Origin: an uncultured bacterium
GTDB lineage: Bacteria > Actinomycetota > Coriobacteriia > Coriobacteriales > Eggerthellaceae
Assembly (NCBI GenBank): GCA_905214325.1
Contig: CAJMLT010000026.1
Location: 1-19,742, forward strand
Length of the DNA stretch: 19,742 nt
Direction of reading: 5' to 3'
Positions 1 to 7,033 of the stretch are shown here, piece after piece. Below the pieces are notes generated by a model, which was given only the letters and a program-made list of their open reading frames with translations, had not been told where the DNA came from and made no database searches. Position 1 is the first letter of the stretch. Each line of letters opens with the position of its first letter. The translations under genes and the position numbers were made by a program.

Positions 1-439
1 AAACCACATCGTGAGCGCCTTTGACAAGGTCGTCCAGCAAAACCTGAGAAGGCTTCTGTGTGATATTGAACTCATACGCATGTTCACTGTTACGACGATA
101 CATATTCAGAAGCTGAGGAACGTAATCCGTCTGCACCGTGATGATACACCCCAGATCAATGGTTCCACCATCGCTCTCCCCCGAATAGCCCTTCATGATC
201 GCAACACCTTTATCAAGCTGTTCCAAAGATGCATTGACGTAGGTCAGAAACTCGGCACCATACTTGGTGAGCTCGACGTTGCGGCCCGTTTTCTGAAACA
301 GAGAAACCCCTAATTCCTGTTCGAGAGAAGAAATGGATCCCGACAAAGTGGGCTGCGTGATGAACAGCTCCTTCGCCGACCGGGTGTAGTGCTGCAACTC
401 AGCTAATTTCCTGAAGTAATAAAGCTGTGATAGGTTCAT
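1..439 (-). CDS. LysR-family transcriptional regulator, N-terminal part (cut by window edge)
   Basis: Reading the minus strand from ATG at 439 gives an open frame of 146 codons that runs off the window with no stop. The protein starts MNLSQLYYFRKLAELQHYTR. Residues about 1-60 form the LysR winged helix-turn-helix (SAKELFITQPTLSGSISSLE, then LGVSLFQKTGR and LTKYGAEFL). From about residue 90 the inducer-binding domain begins (GGTIDLGCIITVQTDYVPQL). LysR proteins usually have about 300 residues, so roughly half is missing. The gene lies just downstream of the fixABCX terminator in the same orientation. It is a natural candidate regulator of the acyl-CoA/Fix module, because the divergent promoter region at 5183-5651 contains LysR-type boxes; that link is inference. 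The Shine-Dalgarno is weak (GAGAG about 10 bases upstream). Confidence 0.9.
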   Translation of the reverse strand, partial: MNLSQLYYFRKLAELQHYTRSAKELFITQPTLSGSISSLEQELGVSLFQKTGRNVELTKYGAEFLTYVNASLEQLDKGVAIMKGYSGESDGGTIDLGCIITVQTDYVPQLLNMYRRNSEHAYEFNITQKPSQVLLDDLVKGAHDVV

Positions 440-520
440 TCGAATTCTGCTCTCGTACAGATTTGTAGACAACGCGTGAATTATAGCAGAAACCGATAGA
501 TTGATACTCATTCATAGCAA

Positions 521-553
521 AAAATTAGGCAAGCCCGCGCTGCGGGCTTGCCT
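521..553 (-). terminator. Intrinsic terminator of the fix operon
   Basis: GGCAAGCCCGC (528-538) pairs perfectly with GCGGGCTTGCC (542-552) around a 3-base loop, and A527-T553 extends the stem. Read on the minus strand the stem is followed by TAATTTTTTGC, a good U-tract. It lies 28 bases after the fixX stop, so it ends the ACD1-fixABCX transcript and separates it from the LysR gene. Confidence 0.92.
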
Positions 554-580
554 CCGGAAATTACCGATGAATGCAACGGC

Positions 581-871
581 CTAGCCGAAGCGATATTCAA
601 CACCCATGGTCGGCTGAGGATACTCCCATTTTTCAAGAATGGTATCGCCACAGAGAACGCGACAGGTACCGCACTCGAGACAACCGGCATAATCGAAAAG
701 CTTTTCGCCGTTTTCGCCCTGCTTATACAAAGCCGCGGGGCAGCAGAGTATGAGTTTGCGGAATTCCGAATCGGAAGCATCCTCCTTCAACTTGATATGA
801 GGACATTCTTCATCGACGTTGAACTTATTGAGAGCGAGCTTCTCGTCAACATTTACCGTGATATCGATCAT
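581..871 (-). CDS. fixX: FixX, ferredoxin-like protein
   Basis: A 96-residue protein starting MIDITVNVDEKLALNKF. The C-terminal half has the cluster motif CLECGTCRVLC (Cys 64, 67, 70, 74; C-x2-C-x2-C-x3-C), with a further CCP at 43-45. This is the pattern of FixX ferredoxin-like proteins, which have about 95 residues and pass electrons alongside FixC. The start is fixed by translational coupling: its ATG (869-871) overlaps the TGA of fixC (868-870) as ATGA. A longer open frame to 1042 is only read-through into fixC sequence. It is the last gene of the operon, directly before the terminator. FixX normally works with FixC at the cytoplasmic face of the membrane. Confidence 0.93.
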   Translation of the reverse strand: MIDITVNVDEKLALNKFNVDEECPHIKLKEDASDSEFRKLILCCPAALYKQGENGEKLFDYAGCLECGTCRVLCGDTILEKWEYPQPTMGVEYRFG

Positions 872-2154
872 AGCGCTTTCACTCCCTTCAAGGCATCCTT
901 GGCAATCTTCATAAGACCGATCTGCTTGACGGGACCCATGGCCATCTTCTTGACGGGCTTCCTGGGTTCGCCATCGACGATAAACAGCGGATTCATGATG
1001 TCGCGGATCAATTCCGGATACCCCTTGAACATGCGGGGGCACTCTTCGAGGAATGCGGGGAATTCGGCATATTGTTTCATGTCGCGCATGATGAAAGAGT
1101 TGTCGAGCATGGTCTTATAGGCGGCAAGACCGTTTTTGGAGGTGTCGCCCGCATCAAGAGCCTTGATGGCGGCCTTGGCGGCGATATCTCCGGAAGCAAC
1201 GGCAAGATCCATGCCACGAACCGTATAGCCGAGGTTCATGCAAAGCATGGCCGCGTCTCCGGCAACAAGAACACCGTCACCGACGATTTCGGGCATCATC
1301 TTGACGCCCCCCTCCGGAACAAGATGACCGGAATACTCAACCGTTTTACCGTCACGGATGAGGGGAGCGATTTCGGGACGATTCTTGAAGTTATCGAGCA
1401 TCTGATAAACCGGGATATCCTGCTTACATACTTCTGAAAGCGTAGCAACGATACCGACGGAAACCGATTCTTCGTTCGCGTAAATGAACGCACCACCGAT
1501 AACACCGTTGGATACGTCACCGGCGAACAGCCAAGAAGCACCTTCGCCGGGATTACAGAGAAAACGACTTTCGATAACATCGGCAGGCAACTCGATGGTT
1601 TCCTTGGCACCGACTGCAACCTGATCGGGAGCAGGAGCGACCTTGGAAAGCCCGGCCTTCGAAGTGAGCAGGGAGTTGACACCATCTGCCAAGATGACGA
1701 CATCAGCGGTGATCTCGTCTTCTCCAGCGATAACGCCACATACCTTACCGTTTTCGATCATGAGGTTCTCAACGGCGATGCCGCAGATGTACTCGGCGCC
1801 GGCTTCCTCTGCCTTTTCCGCAAGCCACTGATCAAAGGGGCCACGGAGAACAGAGTAGGATTCCTTACCCTCGTCGAGCAGATCCTTCGAGGTGTAATCG
1901 ACGGTGAAGTTGGAATCGGGCGACATGAGGGAGATGCGCTCATGGGCAATCTTCCGCTGCAAAGGAGCTTCCTTGTAATCAGGGAAGATCTTAGCGAGCG
2001 AATGGGTGTAGATGCGGCCGCCGGTCATGTTCTTGGCGCCCGCGTAATTACCACGCTCGACGACGAGAACCGACTTCTCAGCAGACGCAAGGGTGTAAGC
2101 GGCGACGGAACCCGCGCAGCCTCCACCAACAACAATCGCGTCAAAATCGGACAT
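868..2154 (-). CDS. fixC: FixC, ETF:quinone oxidoreductase-like flavoprotein
   Basis: 428 residues, the same length as E. coli FixC. The N-terminal dinucleotide-binding fold is clear (DAIVVGGGCAGSVAAYTLA, Gly 10, 11, 12 and 15, followed by VLVVERG). The second FAD motif near the C-terminus reads GVLVAGDAAMLCMNLGYTVR, and a long helical tail follows. The family takes electrons from an ETF (FixAB) and delivers them to quinone and/or FixX. No transmembrane helix is visible, which fits the monotopic attachment known for ETF-QO relatives. A Shine-Dalgarno AAGGA sits about 6 bases before ATG 2154. fixB lies upstream with a 65-base gap that holds a hairpin, and fixX overlaps its stop by 4 bases. Confidence 0.94.
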   Translation of the reverse strand: MSDFDAIVVGGGCAGSVAAYTLASAEKSVLVVERGNYAGAKNMTGGRIYTHSLAKIFPDYKEAPLQRKIAHERISLMSPDSNFTVDYTSKDLLDEGKESYSVLRGPFDQWLAEKAEEAGAEYICGIAVENLMIENGKVCGVIAGEDEITADVVILADGVNSLLTSKAGLSKVAPAPDQVAVGAKETIELPADVIESRFLCNPGEGASWLFAGDVSNGVIGGAFIYANEESVSVGIVATLSEVCKQDIPVYQMLDNFKNRPEIAPLIRDGKTVEYSGHLVPEGGVKMMPEIVGDGVLVAGDAAMLCMNLGYTVRGMDLAVASGDIAAKAAIKALDAGDTSKNGLAAYKTMLDNSFIMRDMKQYAEFPAFLEECPRMFKGYPELIRDIMNPLFIVDGEPRKPVKKMAMGPVKQIGLMKIAKDALKGVKAL

Positions 2155-2181
2155 GCTTTTCCTTTCAGAAAGTGAACAAAT

Positions 2182-2208
2182 CGGGGTGCGGCTTTACGCC
2201 ACACCCCG
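2182..2208 (-). promoter_or_regulatory. Intercistronic hairpin between fixB and fixC
   Basis: CGGGGTGCGGC (2182-2192) pairs with GCCACACCCCG (2198-2208) with a single mismatch and a 5-base loop. On the minus strand the bases after the stem are GATTTGTTC, not a proper U-tract. It is therefore more likely an mRNA-stability, processing or partial-attenuation element than a full terminator. It would set the dose of fixC-fixX relative to fixA-fixB. Confidence 0.6.
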
Positions 2209-2219
2209 TGAAATCCTTA

Positions 2220-3104
2220 TTACAGCTTTTCAATCAAAGCGGGAACAACGTTTTTCAGGTCGCCAACGATACCGTAGTCAGCCTGCTTGAAGATAGGAGC
2301 ATTCGCATCCTTGTTGACCGCGATGATGGTATCCGCACCGGTCACGCCGACCATGTGCTGCATCTGACCGGAAATACCCAATGCGATGTAAGCCTTGGGC
2401 GCGAGCTGAAGACCGGAAACACCGATATAGAGATTACGGGGCATCCAGTTGACGTTCTCGGCCAAAGGACGGGAGCAACCCAGTTCGCCACCGACCTTCG
2501 CGCAAAGATCGCGAGCGATCTGCAGTTCGGATTCCTCGGCGAAGCCACGACCGGCACCGACGACGATATCGACCTTGGTGAGGTCTGCACCTTCCTGGGG
2601 AACTTCTTTGGTTCCACGCAGAACGAGAGGCTTCTCGGGAGCCGTGTAGGCGATGGCCTCGACGGTATCGGAGCCCGTTGCCTCGGCATCACCGAAGCAC
2701 GTAGCTGCAACGGTGTAAATCTTCGCACCGGCTGCCTTCTGCTTGTTTTCGGCCAAACCGCCGAAGTACATGTTCGTCACAACGTCGCCGTCGATGGCGG
2801 TGACATCGGAGATGACAGCCGTACCGAGCTGAGCGGCAAGGAGACCGGAAAGGATCTTGTTGCGGGGAGTGGGCTCAACCAGAACGACATCGGGGGTCGC
2901 AGCGTCATAAGCGGCCTTCACGCCAGCAGCGGCGTTTTCGACGGGCTCGCCTGCGGGAAGTTCGATATCGTAAGCCTTATCGGCTACACCGGTGACGGGA
3001 GCACCCTTCACGACAGCCAAGACGACTTCGTCAGCAATGGTACGAGCGCCAGCGCAAAGAGCGCTCTGGCCATCGATGGTTTCTGCTAATACTAATGCTT
3101 TCAT
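2220..3104 (-). CDS. fixB: FixB, electron transfer flavoprotein alpha subunit
   Basis: 294 residues, near the usual 290-320 of FixB/EtfA. The N-terminal domain (MKALVLAETIDG...) has the alpha/beta ETF fold. The C-terminal FAD domain is typical: GAGRGF at 183-188, SRPLAENVNW at 211-220, then the ETF-alpha signature YIALGISGQMQHMVG, IAVNKDANAPIF and ADYGIVGDL (about 239-283). With FixA it forms the ETF that takes electrons from the acyl-CoA dehydrogenase, or returns them, and hands them to FixC/FixX. The start ATG 3104 lies 19 bases after the fixA stop, as expected for co-translation. Whether this ETF bifurcates electrons cannot be decided from motifs alone. Confidence 0.94.
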   Translation of the reverse strand: MKALVLAETIDGQSALCAGARTIADEVVLAVVKGAPVTGVADKAYDIELPAGEPVENAAAGVKAAYDAATPDVVLVEPTPRNKILSGLLAAQLGTAVISDVTAIDGDVVTNMYFGGLAENKQKAAGAKIYTVAATCFGDAEATGSDTVEAIAYTAPEKPLVLRGTKEVPQEGADLTKVDIVVGAGRGFAEESELQIARDLCAKVGGELGCSRPLAENVNWMPRNLYIGVSGLQLAPKAYIALGISGQMQHMVGVTGADTIIAVNKDANAPIFKQADYGIVGDLKNVVPALIEKL

Positions 3105-3123
3105 ACTTTAATACCGCCTTCTC

Positions 3124-3879
3124 TTATTTAAGTGCTTCGGCAACAGCTGCGACGAATGCGTCGATGTCGCCTTCTTCGAAGATCTGATTCTTGCGAGGAG
3201 CCATCTCAGGTGCCTTGATATCCTCGACGGTCACCTTGGTATCGACAGCGGCGCCCAAAGCCTCAACGGTCTGAGGCTTCTTCTTGGCAGCCAAGATGTC
3301 GCGCATACCGGCGATACGGGGATTGGCGATGTCGGGAGAAACGGAGATCACGGCAGGAAGGGGAACTTCGATTTCCTCAACCTCGTCAGCGAGAGTGCGC
3401 TCAACGACAACCTTGTCTCCTTCGACGGTCACGGAAGTGACCTCGTTGACGGTTGGAACACCGAGTGCGGCGGCAAGCTGAACGTTGACCTGACCGGCAT
3501 ACATGTCAGCGGAACCATCACCGCAGATGATGAGGTCGTAGTCGGCAGCCTTAGAATCGACGATGCCCTTGAGAGCCTGAGCGGTCGCATAGGAATCCGC
3601 CGTTTCGAGAGAATCATCGGTAACCATGAACAGTTCATCCACGCCACGGGCGAGAATACCCTGCTTGGCCTTCGCATCGTCCGCCTTGGTGGGAACGGCG
3701 CTGATGGCAACGACGGAAGAACCGTCGTTTGCAGCTGCCAACTGAGCAGCAGCTTCGATGGCATTGAGGTCATACGTGGAAATTACCTCATGGGCTTTGG
3801 AATAGTCCAGAGAGCGATCGCCGGAAACGAAGATATCCTGATCGTCTGGAACCACCTTTACAGCAACAACAATTTTCAT
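3124..3879 (-). CDS. fixA: FixA, electron transfer flavoprotein beta subunit
   Basis: 251 residues from ATG 3879 (MKIVVAVKVVPDDQDIFV). The open frame reaches 3951, but the extra 24 residues are unlike the family and the conserved ETF-beta N-terminus begins at this internal ATG, with AAGGG just upstream. Visible landmarks are DLNAIEAA (37-44), the nucleotide-site segment IICGDGSADMYAGQVNVQLA (117-136), and NPRIAGMRDILAAKKKP (186-202), the usual ETF-beta closing segment. It forms a heterodimer with FixB. A 133-base gap containing two inverted repeats separates it from the upstream dehydrogenase gene. Confidence 0.93.
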   Translation of the reverse strand: MKIVVAVKVVPDDQDIFVSGDRSLDYSKAHEVISTYDLNAIEAAAQLAAANDGSSVVAISAVPTKADDAKAKQGILARGVDELFMVTDDSLETADSYATAQALKGIVDSKAADYDLIICGDGSADMYAGQVNVQLAAALGVPTVNEVTSVTVEGDKVVVERTLADEVEEIEVPLPAVISVSPDIANPRIAGMRDILAAKKKPQTVEALGAAVDTKVTVEDIKAPEMAPRKNQIFEEGDIDAFVAAVAEALK

Positions 3880-3901
3880 AACCCTTTTGCTCCTATTCTC
3901 G

Positions 3902-3989
3902 TTTGTATTACCTACAAATTTGAGATCGAACTTAGTACACGAGATAACCAAATTACAGCTATGACCTGCTTATATCAAGAGGTCATAGC
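3902..3989 (-). promoter_or_regulatory. Two inverted repeats between ACD1 and fixA
   Basis: GCTATGACCT (3958-3967) and AGGTCATAGC (3980-3989) form a perfect 10-bp stem with a 12-base loop, placed between the ACD1 stop and the fixA start. No U-tract follows on the minus strand. Closer to fixA, TTTGTA-TTACC-TACAAA (3902-3918) is a second, shorter dyad. They may be an mRNA processing or attenuation hairpin and an operator, respectively. The sequence shows only the symmetry, not the function. Confidence 0.5.
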
Positions 3990-4012
3990 CGTAAATGGTC
4001 ACATAAATCCGA

Positions 4013-5182
4013 CTACATGCCCCGCTTCTTGCGATACTTATCGACGATCGCACGACCTGCAATGTAGTCCATAACCTCACACGTACCACCGGCGAGAGCA
4101 TTACCACGAAGGTCTTTCCAGATACGACCGACGCGAACTTCTTCGGTGTAACCGAGGCCGCCGAAGATCTCGATGGCGTTGTCGGCAACCTTCAAGCAGG
4201 TCTTGGTGGATTCTGACTTAAGCATTGCAACCTCGGCATTGCAGGACTTACCCTGATCGAGCATCCAGAGGCATAAATAGAGCATCATGCGCGTGTAGAG
4301 AATCGTACGCTTGGATTCGGTGATGAGATCCTGAACGCGGGGGTTGTTGGCGATAGGCTCGCCGAAAGCGATGCGATCGAGAGCGTAGTCGATAGCGTCG
4401 TCGAGGGCGGCTTCGGCAAGACCGAGACCCTGGGCAACAACCAAACAACGCTCGAACTCGAAGTTCTTCATGAGAAGCAACCAACCCTTGCCGGCTTCAC
4501 CAAGACGATTCTCCTCAGTGAGAACGACATCGTCGAAGAATACATCGACGAAGGGGACCGTCTGCTGACCGAGCTTGGTCAGAGAAGCGGTGGAAACACC
4601 GGGGGCATCGGAGGGAAGGAGCCAAAGAGACATGTTCTTGTTCTCGCGGGCAGGATCCTCGTCCTTGGCGATAACGACCAGATAGGGAACAACGCCACCG
4701 TTGGTTACCCAGGTCTTCTGACCGCTGAGAACATAAGTGCCATCAGCCTGCTTCTTAGCGGTGGTGGTCATACCCATGTTGTCGGAACCGGCACCCGGCT
4801 CGGAGAGGCACATGGCGGCAAAACTGCGGCCGGACTTCTCATAGTGGTCGACGATGAGTTTGCACTGCTCTTCGCTACCGAATTCGGCGACGTCATAAGC
4901 CGCCAACATGCCGGTCATGAAGGGAGTCATACAACCGGTCGCACGATAGAGGGTTTCGGTCAAGACGCCGAGAGTGAAACGATCACAGGGAATGCCACCG
5001 ATTTCCTCGGGCAGGCCCATGAAGGCGAAGCCGAGATCGCGATAGGCATCCTGGACTTCGTCAGGAACACCATGATGAACTTCATACATTTCCCTTACTG
5101 CTTCATCAGTGAAGTAAGTGGCAGCAAATTCTTTAATGCTGTCAATCATCAACTCCTGATCTTCGGTAAAGCTAAAATCCAT
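4013..5182 (-). CDS. Acyl-CoA dehydrogenase, CaiA-like (ACD1), first gene of the fix operon
   Basis: 389 residues from ATG 5182 (MDFSFTEDQELMIDSIKEFA). A strong Shine-Dalgarno AAGGAG sits about 7 bases upstream, so the 20 extra codons of the open frame to 5242 are untranslated. Family landmarks are the flavin/substrate loop CLSEPGAGSDNMG (125-137), the strand W-V-T-N-G (158-162), the arginine segment DRIAFGEPI, and IFGGLGYTEE near the C-terminus. At the classical MCAD catalytic-glutamate position the residue is Gly 365 (AGGTCEV). Instead, Glu 244 in NFEFER matches the isovaleryl-CoA dehydrogenase/CaiA-type catalytic base. In E. coli, CaiA (crotonobetainyl-CoA reductase) also works with fixABCX. 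The true acyl-CoA substrate here is unknown: carnitine-derived and other short branched or enoyl-CoAs are possible. Confidence 0.92.
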   Translation of the reverse strand: MDFSFTEDQELMIDSIKEFAATYFTDEAVREMYEVHHGVPDEVQDAYRDLGFAFMGLPEEIGGIPCDRFTLGVLTETLYRATGCMTPFMTGMLAAYDVAEFGSEEQCKLIVDHYEKSGRSFAAMCLSEPGAGSDNMGMTTTAKKQADGTYVLSGQKTWVTNGGVVPYLVVIAKDEDPARENKNMSLWLLPSDAPGVSTASLTKLGQQTVPFVDVFFDDVVLTEENRLGEAGKGWLLLMKNFEFERCLVVAQGLGLAEAALDDAIDYALDRIAFGEPIANNPRVQDLITESKRTILYTRMMLYLCLWMLDQGKSCNAEVAMLKSESTKTCLKVADNAIEIFGGLGYTEEVRVGRIWKDLRGNALAGGTCEVMDYIAGRAIVDKYRKKRGM

Positions 5183-5651
5183 AATCTTCTCCTTCTCTCC
5201 GCCTGGGATGCGCTCCGTTAGCGAATCGGTCCTGGCAAACACAATGCCCCAGAATTAAGACTTTCTGCGTTACCAAGTTTGAAGTTCATTCAAAAAAGTG
5301 TCCAATAGGTAATCTTCGCGATAATCAGGCTCTATTCATAGGCCTGTTCTATTGATGCCCAATCTTCTTACCAAATAATATATACTGTCAAAAAATCGGA
5401 TTCATCATCAGGAAAAATGATATCCGATTCTCCCTCCTCTATACGAAACACCCTTATACGGAAAAGTAATTTCCGATACGGGAAATCAATCGATAGAACA
5501 AGCCTATGGAAGCTGAAAAAATCAGCGCTTATTACCTATTGGACAGTCTCTTAGCCCCTGATGCTAAACTTCTTCCTAGCGGAAAATCCGGAATCTGCCG
5601 CATAAGGGTCGTGGCGTTAATGCCTCTATCACAAACCGATTAGGAGGGTTT
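5183..5651. promoter_or_regulatory. Divergent regulatory region with two nested co-centred inverted repeats and LysR-type boxes
   Basis: No gene is visible here. Outer repeat: TGTCCAATAGGTAAT (5299-5313) and its exact complement ATTACCTATTGGACA (5531-5545). Inner repeat: CATAGGCCTGTTCTATTGAT (5337-5356) and ATCGATAGAACAAGCCTATG (5489-5508), matching at 18 of 20 bases. Both pairs are centred at about 5422, with 23- and 22-base gaps between modules, so each gene sees the same element order. Inside the inner repeats, ATAG-N7-CTAT (5338-5352 and 5493-5507) fits the LysR T-N11-A box. TTGGACA in the outer repeat could be a -35, with a -10 near TGCTAAACT (5562-5570) for ACD2. TTGACA on the minus strand (5386-5391) is another possible -35 for ACD1. 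Confidence 0.75.
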
Positions 5652-6872
5652 ATGAATCCGAATGCAACTATCACCGACGAGCAGTTTAAAGCGTTCCTCA
5701 AGAAGGTTCGCGAACAGGTCGAAGGTCCTTACACCGAATGGCAAAAGGAAATCGAGGTAACCAACAAGTTCCCCGATAAGTTCTATCAGTGGAACATCGA
5801 CAATGACATCTATCGTTACTCTCTTCCTCTTGAGTACGGCGGATGGGGCCTCAACGAGAAGGAAATCCTGCAGGTTCAGGAAGAGTTCTCTCGTGGTCCT
5901 TCGGGCATGCGTATGCACATGCACTATGCATCTGACCTGAACTGGCGTATCCTCGACGACTTCGGCAAACCCGAGCTCAAGGCCGAGTACATGCCCAAGT
6001 TCCAGGACAAGACCATCTTCACCAACTTTGCTTTGACCGAGAAGACTGGTGGTACCGGTGCTGACCTTCACACCACTGCTATCAAGCAGGCAGACGGCAC
6101 TTATCTCCTCAACGGCGAGAAGTGGCTCATCTCTCACACCGACTGCTCTCAGTTCTCTTATGTTATCGCTGTAACCGATCCCGAGAAGTCCGGCGACGAG
6201 CGCCTCTCCGCGTTCTTCGTGCCTATGGATCTCCCCGGCTTCGAACTCGTTCCCATGCCCCACATGATGGGCTGCCGTGGCTCCGGTCACACCGGTCTGA
6301 AGTTCACCAACGTCGTACTTGATCCCAAGTACCTCCTTGGTCAGGAAGGCGAAGGCATGAAGGTTGCTATGCATTCCCTCGCTGTCTCCCGCGTTCATAT
6401 CGCTACTTCTAACCTCGGTATCGCTCAGCGCATGTTCGAGATGTCCATCGCTCGTGCTCATGACCGTGTTACCTTCGGTAAGCCGATCATCAAGCGCCAG
6501 GCTATCCGCATGAAGCTCGCTAACATGCAGATGATGCTCCATGCTCTTCGTTGCTGCGTCATCGACTTCTGCGACGATTATGACATCGACCCCATGGGCG
6601 AGTACATCGCTGAAAAGGCTGCTATCTGCAAGCTCTTCTCCATCGATACCGTTCGTCTCGTTTCCGACGAGATGCTCGAGATCTTCGGTGGCGACGGTTA
6701 CTTCGAGGACTCCCCTTATGGTCCTACCGAGCTCCTCTATCGCGACTGCCGCGCTATGTGGCTTGAGGAAGGCGCTCCTACCGTTCAGCGCATCACCATC
6801 GCCAAGGGCGTTGAAGATCACGACGGTCACATCGAGTATCAGACCTGGATCGCGGGCACCGCTCTCGACTAG
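5652..6872 (+). CDS. Acyl-CoA dehydrogenase (ACD2), divergent from the fix operon
   Basis: 406 residues from ATG 5652, with AGGAGG ending 4 bases before it. Landmarks are FALTEKTGGTGADLHTT (flavin loop), EKWLISH, RVTFGKPI, EIFGGDGYFEDS, and near the C-terminus MWLEEGAPTVQR. Glu 373 there aligns with the classical MCAD-type catalytic base; at the isovaleryl-CoA dehydrogenase position the residue is Ser (LAVSRVH). It shares a symmetric promoter region with the CaiA-like dehydrogenase-fix operon and so probably feeds or drains the same FixAB ETF. The substrate is not recognisable. Codon use differs from its neighbours: alanine is GCT throughout about 6361-6560 and arginine is often CGT, which suggests strong expression. 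A perfect terminator follows 40 bases after the stop. Confidence 0.93.
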   Translation: MNPNATITDEQFKAFLKKVREQVEGPYTEWQKEIEVTNKFPDKFYQWNIDNDIYRYSLPLEYGGWGLNEKEILQVQEEFSRGPSGMRMHMHYASDLNWRILDDFGKPELKAEYMPKFQDKTIFTNFALTEKTGGTGADLHTTAIKQADGTYLLNGEKWLISHTDCSQFSYVIAVTDPEKSGDERLSAFFVPMDLPGFELVPMPHMMGCRGSGHTGLKFTNVVLDPKYLLGQEGEGMKVAMHSLAVSRVHIATSNLGIAQRMFEMSIARAHDRVTFGKPIIKRQAIRMKLANMQMMLHALRCCVIDFCDDYDIDPMGEYIAEKAAICKLFSIDTVRLVSDEMLEIFGGDGYFEDSPYGPTELLYRDCRAMWLEEGAPTVQRITIAKGVEDHDGHIEYQTWIAGTALD

Positions 6873-6910
6873 TCTCGATTCTCATACCAAGAATACTTGG
6901 TCAGATTCCG

Positions 6911-6945
6911 GAGGGAGGAAGCACAAGCTTCCTCCCTTTTGCTTT
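6911..6945 (+). terminator. Intrinsic terminator after ACD2
   Basis: GGGAGGAAGC (6913-6922) pairs perfectly with GCTTCCTCCC (6927-6936) around an ACAA loop. Two more pairs are possible at the base, and TTTTGCTTTG follows. It lies 40 bases downstream of the ACD2 stop. Confidence 0.93.
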
Positions 6946-7033
6946 GTTGGGATGACGCTGGGATGACAGAAGACGTTTTTCGGAATCAGGATGGATGCGG
7001 GGGCCCTCACTACATCAACGATACAGTATTGTT

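Noticed and set aside
2172..3089. 305-codon open frame antisense to fixB
   Set aside because: Shadow of fixB; the sense frame has complete ETF-alpha motifs.
5640..6830. 396-codon open frame antisense to ACD2
   Set aside because: It mirrors the codon pattern of ACD2, has low-complexity family-less sequence, and ACD2 has a strong ribosome site and clear homology.
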